In this document: positions 21,491 to 31,343 of the stretch, one piece after another
Layout: every line of letters begins with the position of its first letter
How positions within the stretch are numbered: the first letter of the stretch is position 1
Origin: Vibrio europaeus
GTDB taxonomy: Bacteria > Pseudomonadota > Gammaproteobacteria > Enterobacterales > Vibrionaceae
Direction: 5' to 3'
Length of the DNA: 64,000 nucleotides
Assembly (NCBI RefSeq): GCF_001695575.1
Contig: NZ_LUAX01000001.1
Span: 2,147,141-2,211,140, forward strand
Program-made: the position numbers and the translations under genes
Notes under the pieces: generated by a model
What the model saw: the letters and a program-made list of their open reading frames with translations, nothing else
Database searches by the model: none
Told to the model about the DNA's origin: nothing

Positions 21491-22735
21491 CTAATCTGAA
21501 TCTTCAGTAGATAAAGGGAAAAATCGGAAGTCGTTCTTATTCGATTGCTTGACTGAGTACATAGCCCGATCCGCCTTATGGACTAGCTTCTCAATATCGA
21601 GCTTTGCCGATTGCTCTACTGCAACACCTATACTGCACCCCACCGAAATGGGGTGCTGGTTGTAGACAACTGGCTGACTCGCCAATTGAATAGCTTGTGC
21701 CGCCATTTTCGCGAGTAACTTGTCGTCTTGTTGCTGCAACACAAGATAAATCACAAACTCATCACCGCCTATCCGCCCAACGACTCCTGGTATATTGCTA
21801 TTTGACTGTAGCCGAGAAAATCGGATCGCAATTTGCGTTAAAATTAAGTCTCCCGCTGCATGGCCATAAGTATCATTGACGGCTTTAAAGCCATCAAGAT
21901 CGACCAACAGTAGCGCAATGTAATGACTTGAATGAGTCGCATCTTGAATATACTTTTCGCACCCTAGCCGATTCTTTAATCCAGTCAAAATATCTTGCTC
22001 GGCAAGGTTACGGTAGTACTGCTCCCAATGCTCGATTTGAGCTCTTAGTTCACGCTCTCTCTCAATCGCTTGACGTGAGCTATCGATAAAGGCGTTAACG
22101 CTTTGTACCACAACTCCAAGTTCATTTTTTTGGTTCACCTCATCCGTTGCAATGGTGTCTGTATTACCTGGTTTTATGGAATACAACGCCTTGGCTAAGG
22201 CGGTTAATGGTCGACCGACAATACGTTCAAAAATTAGAATCAGCGCCACCACAGTGACAACAAACTGAATAACGACAAATAACACTTGGTTAAACACCGC
22301 CGCTAAGGCTTTCTGCTGTAAAACTTGCGAGTTATTGTGAATATACAAGGTCCCAATGGGTTTACCATCAGTCGGTGAATAAAGCCGATAAGTGTTGGCG
22401 GTTTCCCATAGGCTCTCTTCATCGACCAAAACTCGTATCGATGAAAATGAAACGTCATCTTGCCCCTCTAACATCACTGCATCGATCTCTTCATGCAGCA
22501 TCAAAGCGTCCATAACTTCATTGGCTATTTCGCTATTATTGACGTAAATAGCGATTGCTGCGGACCCTGACAGAGACAACACTAGCTTTTGTTCTAGCTC
22601 GTTATGACTTTTATCTGCTTGATTGAGACCAGTAGGGATCATCACCACCAAAACGATACTAAGATACGCCAGGGCCAACACGGAGACGATCCTCAGCATT
22701 CTGCTTGATAATGATTGAACTTTGGGCTTATTCAT
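21491..22735 (-). CDS. membrane diguanylate cyclase with periplasmic sensor and HAMP
   Basis: 414 residues. Two membrane helices (about 14-34 and 148-170) enclose a periplasmic domain of about 110 residues. That domain resembles CHASE8 (SGSAAIAIYVNNSEIANEV, then DAVMLE). A HAMP segment (about 171-222) and a GGDEF domain (about 245-410) follow, with the intact active site GRIGGDEF at 320-327, so it should make cyclic di-GMP. The inhibitory RxxD site five residues before GGDEF is not visible. Its start overlaps the small periplasmic-protein gene by 8 bases, and its stop abuts the varS stop with no gap. CHASE8-HAMP-GGDEF is the layout of YfiN/TpbB. Confidence 0.87.
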   Translation of the reverse strand: MNKPKVQSLSSRMLRIVSVLALAYLSIVLVVMIPTGLNQADKSHNELEQKLVLSLSGSAAIAIYVNNSEIANEVMDALMLHEEIDAVMLEGQDDVSFSSIRVLVDEESLWETANTYRLYSPTDGKPIGTLYIHNNSQVLQQKALAAVFNQVLFVVIQFVVTVVALILIFERIVGRPLTALAKALYSIKPGNTDTIATDEVNQKNELGVVVQSVNAFIDSSRQAIERERELRAQIEHWEQYYRNLAEQDILTGLKNRLGCEKYIQDATHSSHYIALLLVDLDGFKAVNDTYGHAAGDLILTQIAIRFSRLQSNSNIPGVVGRIGGDEFVIYLVLQQQDDKLLAKMAAQAIQLASQPVVYNQHPISVGCSIGVAVEQSAKLDIEKLVHKADRAMYSVKQSNKNDFRFFPLSTEDSD

Positions 22736-23150
22736 TTATCTCCAAAACAACTCTTACACCTGAACCTTGAAGGGGGGGTGTCGTGGTATACCCGACGGCT
22801 TGAGGGTTGGATAACAACTTGTCATACATCCCTGATTCTGAATCTATTTGCACAGGGGCACGCATACTGCCCGAAAACTTCAGCTTAGCCCAATAGGCAT
22901 TCACTTGGTTTTCACGCATATTGGTTACCCGTTGGAAAAAACGTTGCCGCTGCTCGCCCGTTCTATCTAGAACTTCGTTGATGTATGTGTTCCCTAAGAC
23001 TTTTTTACGACCAAGATACACATCGGCAATGTCAGAGATGTCACTTATTTCATCTTCAGTTATCGGGCTGTTTTGACTGACAACGACATACAGTTCAGCG
23101 TTAGCTGGAAAAGTGAAAATCAAGATTAGTAGGGTGAGATACTTATTCAT
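22728..23150 (-). CDS. small periplasmic PBP-like protein
   Basis: 140 residues. A signal peptide (about 1-18, ending NAEL) is followed by a single alpha/beta domain like half of a phosphate-type (PstS) binding protein. The marks are ISDIADVYLGRKKVL, the middle segment QRQRFFQRV, and VGYTTTPP near the end. Such short PBP-like proteins often accompany two-component or cyclic di-GMP sensors and may pass a periplasmic signal to them. The ligand is unknown. It sits between the outer-membrane barrel gene (8 bases upstream) and the diguanylate cyclase (8-base overlap), so the three are surely one operon. Confidence 0.75.
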   Translation of the reverse strand: MNKYLTLLILIFTFPANAELYVVVSQNSPITEDEISDISDIADVYLGRKKVLGNTYINEVLDRTGEQRQRFFQRVTNMRENQVNAYWAKLKFSGSMRAPVQIDSESGMYDKLLSNPQAVGYTTTPPLQGSGVRVVLEINE

Positions 23151-23158
23151 ACCTCCCC

Positions 23159-24433
23159 CTAAAAAACAAAGTTAAGGTTGAGAGTATAGACTTGGACATC
23201 TCTTCCTGAGCTGATAATGGCAGTATCGGAAGCCCACAACCCATAGCCAAAGTCTTCAATATCGACGTAATCAAACTGCGCTTTTAATGCAATTTGTGGT
23301 GTGATATCCCACCTGACACCAAAAGAGTAAGTCTGTTGGTCAATACGTACTGAATTGATCCCTGCTTCAGCCCCTGACTGTAACAAAGCAAACGAAGGAT
23401 TAACTGCGCTCCAGTCTGACTGCGTCGAAAAATAGGTATGCTCAGGATCAAACCGACTATAGATGGCATAGGGTGTCAGTGAGTTGATGTTGTAGCCAAG
23501 CAAAGCGTAGCCACCATAACCTTGAGGTATCGACTCTTTTTTGGCTTGGATATGAAACAGTTCCGTTTTAATCGTCCATAAGCCATCAAAATAGTGAAGA
23601 GCCATTTGATAATAATCGATTTCTTCACCATCTAGCCCCATTAGCTCGTTAGCAGTAGCCGCTTCCTGACTGATCATCGGAATATTTAGCGCTGCGAACT
23701 GCCCAAGCTGAGATTGAAGCGTTTGGATCGTCGCACCTTGAATGACGCTGAGTGAGTTAACGTGAGCGTAAGAGAGTTGCCATGCCCAATGGCCTTGCTC
23801 AACTTCAAATGAAGCACTAAGTACATCTTCAAGTTCAGCGGTATATGCCTCTATCGTCTGTGGAACCTCGCCCATTTGTTCATTACGGCCATACTCAAGC
23901 TTTATCGACCAGTTGAACTCTGAGTTATTAGAGAAATAGCTCAGCCCTACCCCATCGAGCGAGTTAAACACTATCCCTCCATACAACTCCTGCGGGGGTC
24001 TCACCCACAGGTGAGCAAAGTCGATATCTCTGCTGTCGGCAGCCGAATAAGCACTGACACCAATCCGCCCAACTCGAAATCCCCAATGCTCATTAGGAAC
24101 GTAACGAATAAAGGCCAGTTCAGTGACTTCATTAAGGTCGTTTTCAACACTTTTATCGATCAGCCATTGGGTAGTCACTGACCATTGACGATTGAAATTG
24201 GCATCAAGCTGCAAACCAAAATTAGAGTCAGCGACAAAAGAACCATTGTCAGAAATATCTGCGGGATGAGTGATATCTCGTCGATAAGCAAGGTTGTCTT
24301 CACTTTCGTACGCATAGCCCAGCGTACCAAAGCCAGAAACTTGCCACTCTACTGCCGCGGCACTATGGCTAATCACAGACAGGGCGGTACAGACAATGAC
24401 TTTTGCATACAGCGAAAGAGGTGGAATGTGCAT
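23159..24433 (-). CDS. outer-membrane beta-barrel protein, porin-like
   Basis: 424 residues from the ATG at 24433 (MHIPPLSLYAKV). I preferred it to the TTG at 24451 because AAGG lies between the two. A signal peptide ends at SAAAVEW. The rest is rich in alternating aromatic strands typical of outer-membrane barrels (for example WQVSGFGTLGYAYE) and ends in the aromatic Phe of NLNFVF, the usual barrel sorting signal. It resembles porin-like proteins encoded with cyclic di-GMP sensors in Vibrio and Shewanella. The transported substrate, if any, cannot be told. It is first in the cassette with the PBP-like protein and the diguanylate cyclase. Confidence 0.78.
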   Translation of the reverse strand: MHIPPLSLYAKVIVCTALSVISHSAAAVEWQVSGFGTLGYAYESEDNLAYRRDITHPADISDNGSFVADSNFGLQLDANFNRQWSVTTQWLIDKSVENDLNEVTELAFIRYVPNEHWGFRVGRIGVSAYSAADSRDIDFAHLWVRPPQELYGGIVFNSLDGVGLSYFSNNSEFNWSIKLEYGRNEQMGEVPQTIEAYTAELEDVLSASFEVEQGHWAWQLSYAHVNSLSVIQGATIQTLQSQLGQFAALNIPMISQEAATANELMGLDGEEIDYYQMALHYFDGLWTIKTELFHIQAKKESIPQGYGGYALLGYNINSLTPYAIYSRFDPEHTYFSTQSDWSAVNPSFALLQSGAEAGINSVRIDQQTYSFGVRWDITPQIALKAQFDYVDIEDFGYGLWASDTAIISSGRDVQVYTLNLNFVF

Positions 24434-24560
24434 AATGAGCTGCCTTAACAAGTAAAAATCAGCTTACCTTGAGTCGTATCTTCTTCTTATAGTGTTCATT
24501 ACCAACACTATAAATTATTAGCCTAAAATACCGACTTGGGATCAAATTATGCTTAAAAAT

Positions 24561-24588
24561 GAAAAAAGCGACCTAAGGTCGCTTAAGA
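24561..24588 (-). terminator. intrinsic terminator after acpS
   Basis: On the minus strand AAGCGACC pairs with GGTCGCTT around TTA, followed by TTTTTCATTTTT. The acpS stop codon is inside the stem. Confidence 0.87.
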
Positions 24589-24963
24589 TTCGAGGATAAC
24601 GGTAGCGACTGCGTAGTGTCGCTCATCGGAAATAGACAGGTGGATATGCTCCACCTGTTTTTGTTTAGCAATTTCCAGAGCCTTACCTGTAAGGTTTAAC
24701 ACTGGTTTTCCCAACTCGTCGTTGGTTATTTCAAAGTCGTGGAAACTCACGCCCAACGCAATCCCAGTGCCAAGCGCTTTGGATGCGGCCTCTTTCGCAG
24801 CAAAGCGTTTTGCAAGAAATCTTCCTTGCTGCTTAAGCGTCGAATACTTCTCTAATTCAGCTTGAGTCAAGATACGCTTAGCAAAAGGCTCACCACTTCG
24901 TTCCAGAGCCTTTTCAACTCGTTCAATCTCCGCGATGTCTGTTCCTAGACCTACAATTGCCAT
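24583..24963 (-). CDS. acpS: holo-[acyl-carrier-protein] synthase
   Basis: 126 residues, family length. It transfers phosphopantetheine from CoA to the serine of acyl carrier protein. The magnesium site is in [13 protein letters not shown] near the start and [16 protein letters not shown] near residue 60. It starts two bases after the pdxJ stop and is the last gene of recO-pdxJ-acpS, an order common to gammaproteobacteria. Confidence 0.96.
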   Translation of the reverse strand: MAIVGLGTDIAEIERVEKALERSGEPFAKRILTQAELEKYSTLKQQGRFLAKRFAAKEAASKALGTGIALGVSFHDFEITNDELGKPVLNLTGKALEIAKQKQVEHIHLSISDERHYAVATVILES

Positions 24964-24965
24964 GC

Positions 24966-25697
24966 TTAGCGACGCGCTTCAACCATGATAGCTTTCATGT
25001 CCGCAACCGCTTTGTGTAAACCGTCGAACACCGCTCGGCCAATAATCGAGTGACCGATGTTAAGCTCAAAAATTTCTGGAATCGCCGCGATTGGAGCCAC
25101 GTTGTGGTAAGTCAAGCCATGTCCTGCATTCACTGTTATACCTAGATCATCAGCGTAACTTGCACCTGCTGCGATCTTCTTCAGCTCATCTTGCTGATCT
25201 TCTTCAGTTTCAGCGTCTGCATAATGGCCTGTGTGAAGTTCAATAAACGGTGCACCACACGCCTTTGCTGCATCAATTTGCTCGCGGTCTGCATCAATGA
25301 ACAGAGACACTTTAATGCCAGCTTCAGTAAGTGTTTGAGTCGCCGCTTTTACTTTCTCAAGATGCCCAGCAACATCCAAACCACCTTCTGTCGTTAGCTC
25401 TTCACGTTTTTCAGGTACAAGACATACGTATTCAGGCTTGGTCTTTAGAGCAATCTCAACCATTTCGTCAGTCACTGCCATTTCGAGATTCATACGTGTT
25501 TGTAGCGTTTCACGCAGAATACGAACATCGCGATCAACAATATGACGACGGTCTTCACGCAGGTGAATCGTAATACCATCCGCGCCAGCACGCTCTGCAA
25601 TTTCAGCGGCATGGACAGGATCCGGATACTTAGTACCACGAGCGTTACGTAACGTCGCGATGTGGTCGATATTAACACCTAGGTAGATTGAGCTCAT
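24966..25697 (-). CDS. pdxJ: pyridoxine 5'-phosphate synthase
   Basis: 243 residues. It condenses 1-deoxyxylulose 5-phosphate with 3-amino-2-oxopropyl phosphate to make pyridoxine phosphate. Marks of the TIM barrel: [17 protein letters not shown] at the start, [14 protein letters not shown], a catalytic Glu in NLEMAV, and [11 protein letters not shown] and [14 protein letters not shown] near the end. It overlaps recO by 4 bases (ATGA) and is followed by acpS. Confidence 0.97.
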   Translation of the reverse strand: MSSIYLGVNIDHIATLRNARGTKYPDPVHAAEIAERAGADGITIHLREDRRHIVDRDVRILRETLQTRMNLEMAVTDEMVEIALKTKPEYVCLVPEKREELTTEGGLDVAGHLEKVKAATQTLTEAGIKVSLFIDADREQIDAAKACGAPFIELHTGHYADAETEEDQQDELKKIAAGASYADDLGITVNAGHGLTYHNVAPIAAIPEIFELNIGHSIIGRAVFDGLHKAVADMKAIMVEARR

Positions 25698-26416
25698 TTT
25701 CCAATACTCCGTTTGGGAACCATGCTAAGAAAGAGTTCCCTGCTTTTTAATGGTTTGCCGCCAAGATACGGCTTTAATGCTATACGTGTAAAGCGCTTTG
25801 CCGCTTTAAGTTGTTCTTTTGTGGTAAATCTACGTTCACTGATTGCTATCAGTTCACTGCCATAGAAGGTAAGGTTGTCCTTGCGCACAGAAGCGATAAA
25901 ACCTTTTTGCTCGCGATAACGATAAGTCATGTTGGCCTCTACCGGTTCTCCTGTCCCTGCGCAGTGCATGAAGTCAACGCCATAGCCCATCGCAGATAGC
26001 AGTGCGAGTTCAAATCTTCTCAGGGCAGGTTCAGGATTTTCACACTGGGCCAGCTCCGTCAAAGCGTGTAGATAATCATGAAATAGCGCTGGCATGGCCA
26101 CTTCTGCCATCAGCACTCGCCCAACCAGCTCATTCACATACATACCTGAGTAGAGGTTGATGCCGGTCAGAGGTAGCCCAAGACTTATTGGCTCAGCTTG
26201 GCGCAAGGTCTTCATTGAACCATTCCCCGACCATTTAAGTAACAATGGGGTAAAAGGTTGCAACGCGCCTTTGAGGTTCGAGCGTTTGCTACGAGCCCCC
26301 TTGGACATTAAAGTCACCCGTCCATACTCCTCACTAAATACATCGAGAATTAAGCTCGATTCGCTGTAAGGGCGGCGGTGTAACACAAAGCAGCGCTGTA
26401 AACCTTCAGAGGACAT
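25694..26416 (-). CDS. recO: DNA repair protein RecO
   Basis: 240 residues. It helps load RecA on gapped DNA with RecR (RecFOR pathway). The N-terminal OB fold begins [22 protein letters not shown], with the conserved basic [11 protein letters not shown] segment. The C-terminal helical part includes [11 protein letters not shown]. The zinc cysteines of the Deinococcus type are not present, as in enterobacterial RecO. It follows the era terminator, so recO-pdxJ-acpS likely starts from its own promoter in 26417-26460. Confidence 0.94.
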   Translation of the reverse strand: MSSEGLQRCFVLHRRPYSESSLILDVFSEEYGRVTLMSKGARSKRSNLKGALQPFTPLLLKWSGNGSMKTLRQAEPISLGLPLTGINLYSGMYVNELVGRVLMAEVAMPALFHDYLHALTELAQCENPEPALRRFELALLSAMGYGVDFMHCAGTGEPVEANMTYRYREQKGFIASVRKDNLTFYGSELIAISERRFTTKEQLKAAKRFTRIALKPYLGGKPLKSRELFLSMVPKRSIGK

Positions 26417-26460
26417 AAAATCTGCCAGAGAATTATTAAATCAATATGAATCGTTATAAT

Positions 26461-26495
26461 AAAAAATAAGGAGCCAGATGGCTCCTTATTTCGTC
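26461..26495 (-). terminator. intrinsic terminator after era
   Basis: On the minus strand AATAAGGAGCC pairs with GGCTCCTTATT around a four-base loop, and the run TTTTTTATTATAA follows. It separates the rnc-era unit from recO-pdxJ-acpS. Confidence 0.88.
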
Positions 26496-26527
26496 ATTTT
26501 CAGAACGAAGCCTTAGCCTCGCACGAC

Positions 26528-27505
26528 TTATAGATCGTCAATGTAGCCAAGAGAGCGTAGTGCTCGCTCGTCATCCGCCCAGCCAGATTTCACTTTTACC
26601 CAAGTCTCTAGGTAAACCTTACGGCCGAACAGTTCTTCCATATCTAGGCGTGCTTCACGACCAATCGTTTTGATCTTCTCGCCGCCCTTACCAATCACCA
26701 TCTTCTTCTGGCCAAGACGCTCAACCAAAATTAGGGCATTGATGTGGAAGCCGTCAGTCTCTGGGTTGTAATCGAAACGCTCGATTTCAACCGTCACAGA
26801 GTAAGGCAGCTCTTCGCCAGTAAAGCGCATCAGCTTTTCACGCACAATCTCTGAAGCCATAAAGCGCTGAGAGCGGTCAGTCACGTACTCTTCAGGGAAA
26901 TGGTGCGTCGCTTTAGGTAGGTGCTCACGTACATGCTTACGCAAAACGTCAATGTTCTTGCCGTGTTTAGCCGAGATAGGCACAACATCAACAAAGTCCA
27001 TTTTGCTCGACATCTCTTGCATGTGCATCATGACTTCGTTGCGGTCTTGAACAACATCGACCTTATTGACACAAAGTACGACAGGGAAGTTGGACTTCTG
27101 CAGCTTAGTCAGAACCATTTCATCATCAGCAGTCCAATGCGTACCGTCCACTAGGAAGAACACAAGGTTTACATCACTGAGTGATGAGTTAGCCGCACGG
27201 TTCATCAAGCGGTTAATTGCTCGTTTTTCTTCAATGTGAAGACCTGGAGTATCAACAAAAATCGCTTGGTAATCCCCTTCCGTATCAACACCCATAATAC
27301 GGTGACGAGTTGTCTGAGGTTTACGAGAAGTAATCGAAATCTTCTGGCCAAGGATACGGTTAAGAAGCGTTGATTTACCTACGTTCGGACGACCAACGAT
27401 CGCCACAAAACCACAGTGTTGGTTTTCTGGCGAACTTGCTTGCTCGTCGCTCGATGAGAAAAACGCATCGATATCAAATTCGTTGTTGTCAGTTGAATCA
27501 GTCAT
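26528..27505 (-). CDS. era: GTPase Era
   Basis: 325 residues. The GTPase domain has [12 protein letters not shown] (G1), DTPGLH (G3), and NKVD (G4). The C-terminal KH domain has [17 protein letters not shown]. Era binds the 3' end of 16S rRNA and helps mature the 30S subunit. An N-terminal acidic extension of about 28 residues precedes the GTPase core, slightly longer than in E. coli. It overlaps rnc by 8 bases. Confidence 0.97.
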   Translation of the reverse strand: MTDSTDNNEFDIDAFFSSSDEQASSPENQHCGFVAIVGRPNVGKSTLLNRILGQKISITSRKPQTTRHRIMGVDTEGDYQAIFVDTPGLHIEEKRAINRLMNRAANSSLSDVNLVFFLVDGTHWTADDEMVLTKLQKSNFPVVLCVNKVDVVQDRNEVMMHMQEMSSKMDFVDVVPISAKHGKNIDVLRKHVREHLPKATHHFPEEYVTDRSQRFMASEIVREKLMRFTGEELPYSVTVEIERFDYNPETDGFHINALILVERLGQKKMVIGKGGEKIKTIGREARLDMEELFGRKVYLETWVKVKSGWADDERALRSLGYIDDL

Positions 27506-28175
27506 TGGTCAATTGCTCTAGTGCTAATTCAGCAGCCGCTTGTTCTGCCTTGCGGCGGCTGGTGCCTTTACCAATAACAGGCTGTCCAATACCTGCCACT
27601 TCGCACGAAACCGTAAACTCTTGGTTGTGTGCTTCACCTTTAATATTAGTCACTGTGTAAGCAGGTAGCGGTTTTCTTCGCCCTTGAAGGAACTCTTGAA
27701 GACGCGTTTTCGGGTCTTTTTGTGAAACACCCGGCTTGATAGCATCAAGGCGCGTTTTGTACCAACTAAGAATAATGCCGCGCACTACTTCGATATCGCT
27801 ATCAAGGTAGATGGCACCAATAATCGCTTCCACAGCATCGGCAAGAATTGAATCACGACGGAAACCGCCACTTTTTAATTCACCTGGACCTAATTTTAAG
27901 TGATCTCCTAGTTCGAATTCACGACCTAGTTCCGCCAGTGTATTCCCACGTACTAATGTGGCACGCATGCGGCTCATGTCCCCTTCATTCACTTTAGGGA
28001 AACGGTGATAAAGATCATCAGCAATGACAAAACTTAAAATTGAATCGCCCAGAAACTCAAGACGCTCGTTATGTTTTCCATTAGCACTGCGGTGAGTCAG
28101 CGCTAAACTGATTAGCTCAGCATCGTTAAATTGATAGCCGAGTTTTTTCTCTAGTTTTGCAGTAGGAGAATTCAT
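27498..28175 (-). CDS. rnc: ribonuclease III
   Basis: 225 residues. The RNase III signature [13 protein letters not shown] (near residue 36) carries the metal-binding Glu/Asp, and [13 protein letters not shown] the second acidic pair. A C-terminal double-stranded RNA binding domain runs [11 protein letters not shown] to [13 protein letters not shown]. It processes rRNA precursors; stems it would cut flank the 23S gene in this window. An ERIC-like element lies between it and lepB, upstream of its start. Confidence 0.97.
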   Translation of the reverse strand: MNSPTAKLEKKLGYQFNDAELISLALTHRSANGKHNERLEFLGDSILSFVIADDLYHRFPKVNEGDMSRMRATLVRGNTLAELGREFELGDHLKLGPGELKSGGFRRDSILADAVEAIIGAIYLDSDIEVVRGIILSWYKTRLDAIKPGVSQKDPKTRLQEFLQGRRKPLPAYTVTNIKGEAHNQEFTVSCEVAGIGQPVIGKGTSRRKAEQAAAELALEQLTND

Positions 28176-28197
28176 GCTCTCTCAATAATTTGTGTTC

Positions 28198-28323
28198 ATT
28201 CTCAAAATAGTTGGAGTTGTAGTTAGGCGACAAGTAAATTCAGCCCTATGAGCATAGATATTCTATGTGATTAAGGTGAATTTACGCAGTCAACAACACT
28301 ACAACTTCAAATATGACGAGAAT
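28198..28323. repeat. ERIC-like element between lepB and rnc
   Basis: 126 bases bounded by ATTCTCA and GAGAAT inverted ends. The core GAGCATAGA / TCTATGTGATT and the right arm TTCAAATATGACGAG resemble ERIC. It ends directly at the lepB stop codon (28324-28326). Highly similar to the element at 29296-29425. It will be transcribed as a hairpin between lepB and rnc messages. Confidence 0.82.
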
Positions 28324-29220
28324 TTAGTTAATACCACCGATGCGGTTAAAACGCACACCAGTTGGAATCCAAGAAGGTAAAACGCTATCTGCACCACGCT
28401 CAAATTCAAAGCTGATCCAAATACCTACCGCCTTACCCACTAGGTTTGCTTCTGGAACAAAGCCCCAGTAGCGGCTGTCAGCACTGTTGTCACGGTTATC
28501 ACCCATCACAAAGTACTGGCCTTCAGGTACCACCCACTCATTAACGCCGTTACGTGGTTGATAAAGTTCAACGCGATCGCGACGTAGTGGGTTAACCAAA
28601 ATTTGGTGACCTTGCTCACTCAATTGTTCATCCAGCTGAATCAGTGGGATGCCATTTTGAATGAACTGGCTCTCTTCTACATTTGATAGTTTCACTGGCT
28701 TACAACTGGTATCGCCTTGAGACTGAATGCAGATTTCTTTTTTACTGTTGTAACGCACAGTATCGCCCGGAAGACCAACGACACGCTTAATGTAATCAAT
28801 GCTTGGCTGAGGCGGGTATTTAAACACCACGACATCACCGCGCTCTGGCTTACCGGTTTCAACTAGTTGAGTGCGCCATACCGGATCTTTCAAACCATAG
28901 GCATACTTTTCAACAAGGATGAAGTCACCGACCAGCAGCGTTGGCATCATAGAACCCGATGGAATCTGAAATGGTTCATAGATGAATGAACGTAGTACAA
29001 GTACTGCGGCAATCACTGGAAAAATAGAAACACTATTTTCAATCCACCATGGTTGCGTCTTCACTTTCTCTAGTACTGCGGCATCTAAACCATTTGTTTG
29101 AGCTTCAACTTCAGCCAGTTTTTCTTGACGCTTTTTAGCAAAAACCAGCTTTTCTAGAACCCAGACAACACCCGTTACCAAAGTAACGATCACTAGGATG
29201 AGTGAAAATGTATTCGCCAT
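28324..29220 (-). CDS. lepB: signal peptidase I
   Basis: 298 residues. One membrane helix at the N-terminus (about 3-22) is followed by a basic cytoplasmic loop and a second helix (about 65-80). The catalytic domain is periplasmic. The catalytic serine is in PSGSMMPTLLVGDF (near residue 92), the lysine in DYIKRVVGLPGD (near 147). Box E is GDNRDNSADSRYWG. It cleaves signal peptides of exported proteins. Downstream of lepA on the same strand, separated by an ERIC-like element. Confidence 0.97.
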   Translation of the reverse strand: MANTFSLILVIVTLVTGVVWVLEKLVFAKKRQEKLAEVEAQTNGLDAAVLEKVKTQPWWIENSVSIFPVIAAVLVLRSFIYEPFQIPSGSMMPTLLVGDFILVEKYAYGLKDPVWRTQLVETGKPERGDVVVFKYPPQPSIDYIKRVVGLPGDTVRYNSKKEICIQSQGDTSCKPVKLSNVEESQFIQNGIPLIQLDEQLSEQGHQILVNPLRRDRVELYQPRNGVNEWVVPEGQYFVMGDNRDNSADSRYWGFVPEANLVGKAVGIWISFEFERGADSVLPSWIPTGVRFNRIGGIN

Positions 29221-29295
29221 TGACTTCCCTTATCTCAAAAATACGAAAGTGAAAGAGCCGAAACCCTTCCACTTACCAATTTAATTTATTTCAAG

Positions 29296-29425
29296 TAATC
29301 CCATAAATAGTTGGTGTTACAGCTAGGCGGCAAGCAAACTCAGCCCTATGAGCATAGAGGGTCTATGTGATTAGGGTGAGTTTGTGCTGGCAACAACGCT
29401 GTAGCGTCAAATATGACTGGGATTA
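29296..29425. repeat. ERIC-like element at the 3' end of lepA
   Basis: 130 bases with inverted ends TAATCCCA / TGGGATTA, core GAGCATAGAGGGTCTATGTGATTA-type hairpin, and right arm GCGTCAAATATGACTGGG, which resembles ERIC. The terminal TTA (29423-29425) is the complement of the lepA stop codon, so the gene's stop lies in the element end. Confidence 0.83.
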
Positions 29426-31216
29426 GTCTTTGCCTACGTGCAGAATTGCTAAGAACGCTTCTTGAGGCAGCTCTACGTTACCGATCTGCTTCATACGTTT
29501 CTTACCTTCTTTCTGCTTCTTCAGTAGCTTCTTCTTACGGCTCACGTCACCACCGTAACACTTCGCGATTACGTTCTTACGTAACTGCTTAACTGTTGAG
29601 CGTGCGATGATGTGGTTACCAATCGCAGCCTGAATCGCGATATCAAACATTTGACGAGGGATGAATTCTTTCATCTTTTCAACTAGCTGACGTCCACGAG
29701 TTTGCGATTGATCTTTATGAGTGATCATTGCAAGCGCATCAACCGTGTCACCGTTTAGTAGAACATCCACACGCACCATGTTCGATGCTTCAAAACGCTG
29801 GAAGTTGTAATCTAGCGATGCATAACCGCGAGAAGTTGATTTTAGGCGGTCAAAGAAGTCGAGTACCACTTCAGCCATCGGAATATCGTAAGTCACTGCG
29901 ACTTGATTGCCGTGGTAAACCATATCAACCTGTATACCACGCTTTTCAACACAAAGCGTGATTACATTACCTAAGTACTCAGAAGGTACAAGAATGTTAC
30001 AACGAGCAATTGGTTCGCGAATTTCTTCAATATCGTTAACCGCAGGAAGCTTCGCTGGGCTATCAACATAAAGCAGGTTGCCGTTTGTTTCTTCGACTTC
30101 GTAAACTACTGTTGGCGCCGTTGTGATCAGATCTAAATCGTATTCACGCTCTAGACGCTCTTGGATGATCTCCATGTGCAGCATACCAAGGAAGCCACAG
30201 CGGAAACCAAAACCAAGTGCTGCTGAGTTTTCTGGTTCATAGAACAGAGAAGCATCGTTTAGGCTAAGCTTACCAAGTGCATCACGGAAGTTTTCGTAAT
30301 CATCAGATGATACTGGGAATAGACCAGCGTAAACCTGTGGTTTCACTTTCTTGAAGCCTGGTAACGCTTGTTCACAGCCGTGTTTCGCTAGTGTTAACGT
30401 ATCACCGACTGGTGCACCTAGGATGTCTTTGATACCACAAACAACCCAACCTACTTCGCCAGTGCTTAGAGTTTCAGTATCAACTTGCTTCGGTGTGAAG
30501 ATACCGAGACGGTCGACACCCCAAACCTGACCTGTGCTCATTACCTTGATCTTGTCATTCTTCTTAAGTTCGCCATTTTTGATACGAACCAATGAAACAA
30601 CACCGAGGTAGTTATCGAACCAAGAGTCAATAATCAGTGCTTGTAGTGGCGCTTCTGGATCACCTTCTGGTGCAGGAATCGCGGAAACAATGTTCTCTAG
30701 AACATCATCAACACCGATACCGGTTTTCGCACTACAACGAGTCGCTTCCATCGCGTCGATACCAACGATTTCTTCGATCTCTTCTGCGACACGCTCTGGA
30801 TCGGCTGCAGGAAGGTCAATCTTGTTCAAGATTGGCACTACCTCTAGATCCATTTCAATCGCGGTATAACAGTTAGCAAGAGTTTGCGCTTCTACACCTT
30901 GACCTGCATCAACCACCAGCAGAGCACCTTCACAAGCTGCGAGAGAACGCGATACTTCATAGGCGAAGTCAACGTGTCCTGGGGTATCGATGAAGTTAAG
31001 CTGGTATGTTTCACCATCTTTAGCGGTGTAGTTTAGAGTCACACTCTGAGATTTAATGGTGATACCACGCTCACGCTCTAGATCCATGGAGTCCAGAACC
31101 TGTGCGGCCATTTCACGGTCGCTCAATCCACCACATACTTGGATCAAACGGTCTGATAGGGTCGACTTACCATGGTCGATGTGGGCGATAATCGAAAAGT
31201 TACGAATGTGCTTCAT
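29423..31216 (-). CDS. lepA: elongation factor 4 (LepA GTPase)
   Basis: 597 residues, family length. The GTPase domain shows [14 protein letters not shown] (G1), DTPGHVDF (G3) and NKIDLP (G4). EF-G-like domains follow, and the unique C-terminal basic domain ends [26 protein letters not shown]. It acts on translating ribosomes or in 30S biogenesis. It heads the lepA-lepB pair downstream of rseC; a stop by an ERIC-like insertion marks its 3' end. Confidence 0.98.
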   Translation of the reverse strand: MKHIRNFSIIAHIDHGKSTLSDRLIQVCGGLSDREMAAQVLDSMDLERERGITIKSQSVTLNYTAKDGETYQLNFIDTPGHVDFAYEVSRSLAACEGALLVVDAGQGVEAQTLANCYTAIEMDLEVVPILNKIDLPAADPERVAEEIEEIVGIDAMEATRCSAKTGIGVDDVLENIVSAIPAPEGDPEAPLQALIIDSWFDNYLGVVSLVRIKNGELKKNDKIKVMSTGQVWGVDRLGIFTPKQVDTETLSTGEVGWVVCGIKDILGAPVGDTLTLAKHGCEQALPGFKKVKPQVYAGLFPVSSDDYENFRDALGKLSLNDASLFYEPENSAALGFGFRCGFLGMLHMEIIQERLEREYDLDLITTAPTVVYEVEETNGNLLYVDSPAKLPAVNDIEEIREPIARCNILVPSEYLGNVITLCVEKRGIQVDMVYHGNQVAVTYDIPMAEVVLDFFDRLKSTSRGYASLDYNFQRFEASNMVRVDVLLNGDTVDALAMITHKDQSQTRGRQLVEKMKEFIPRQMFDIAIQAAIGNHIIARSTVKQLRKNVIAKCYGGDVSRKKKLLKKQKEGKKRMKQIGNVELPQEAFLAILHVGKD

Positions 31217-31343
31217 GATTTGGTGTGACTAAACTCTTTAAAATAAGGACAAGAAAGCCGCTCTAACCATTGATTCAATTCAACGCTAGCGACGGCATTT
31301 CAATCAAGTTGGCAGATTCTACCCAATTTCTAGCCACTTCGCA

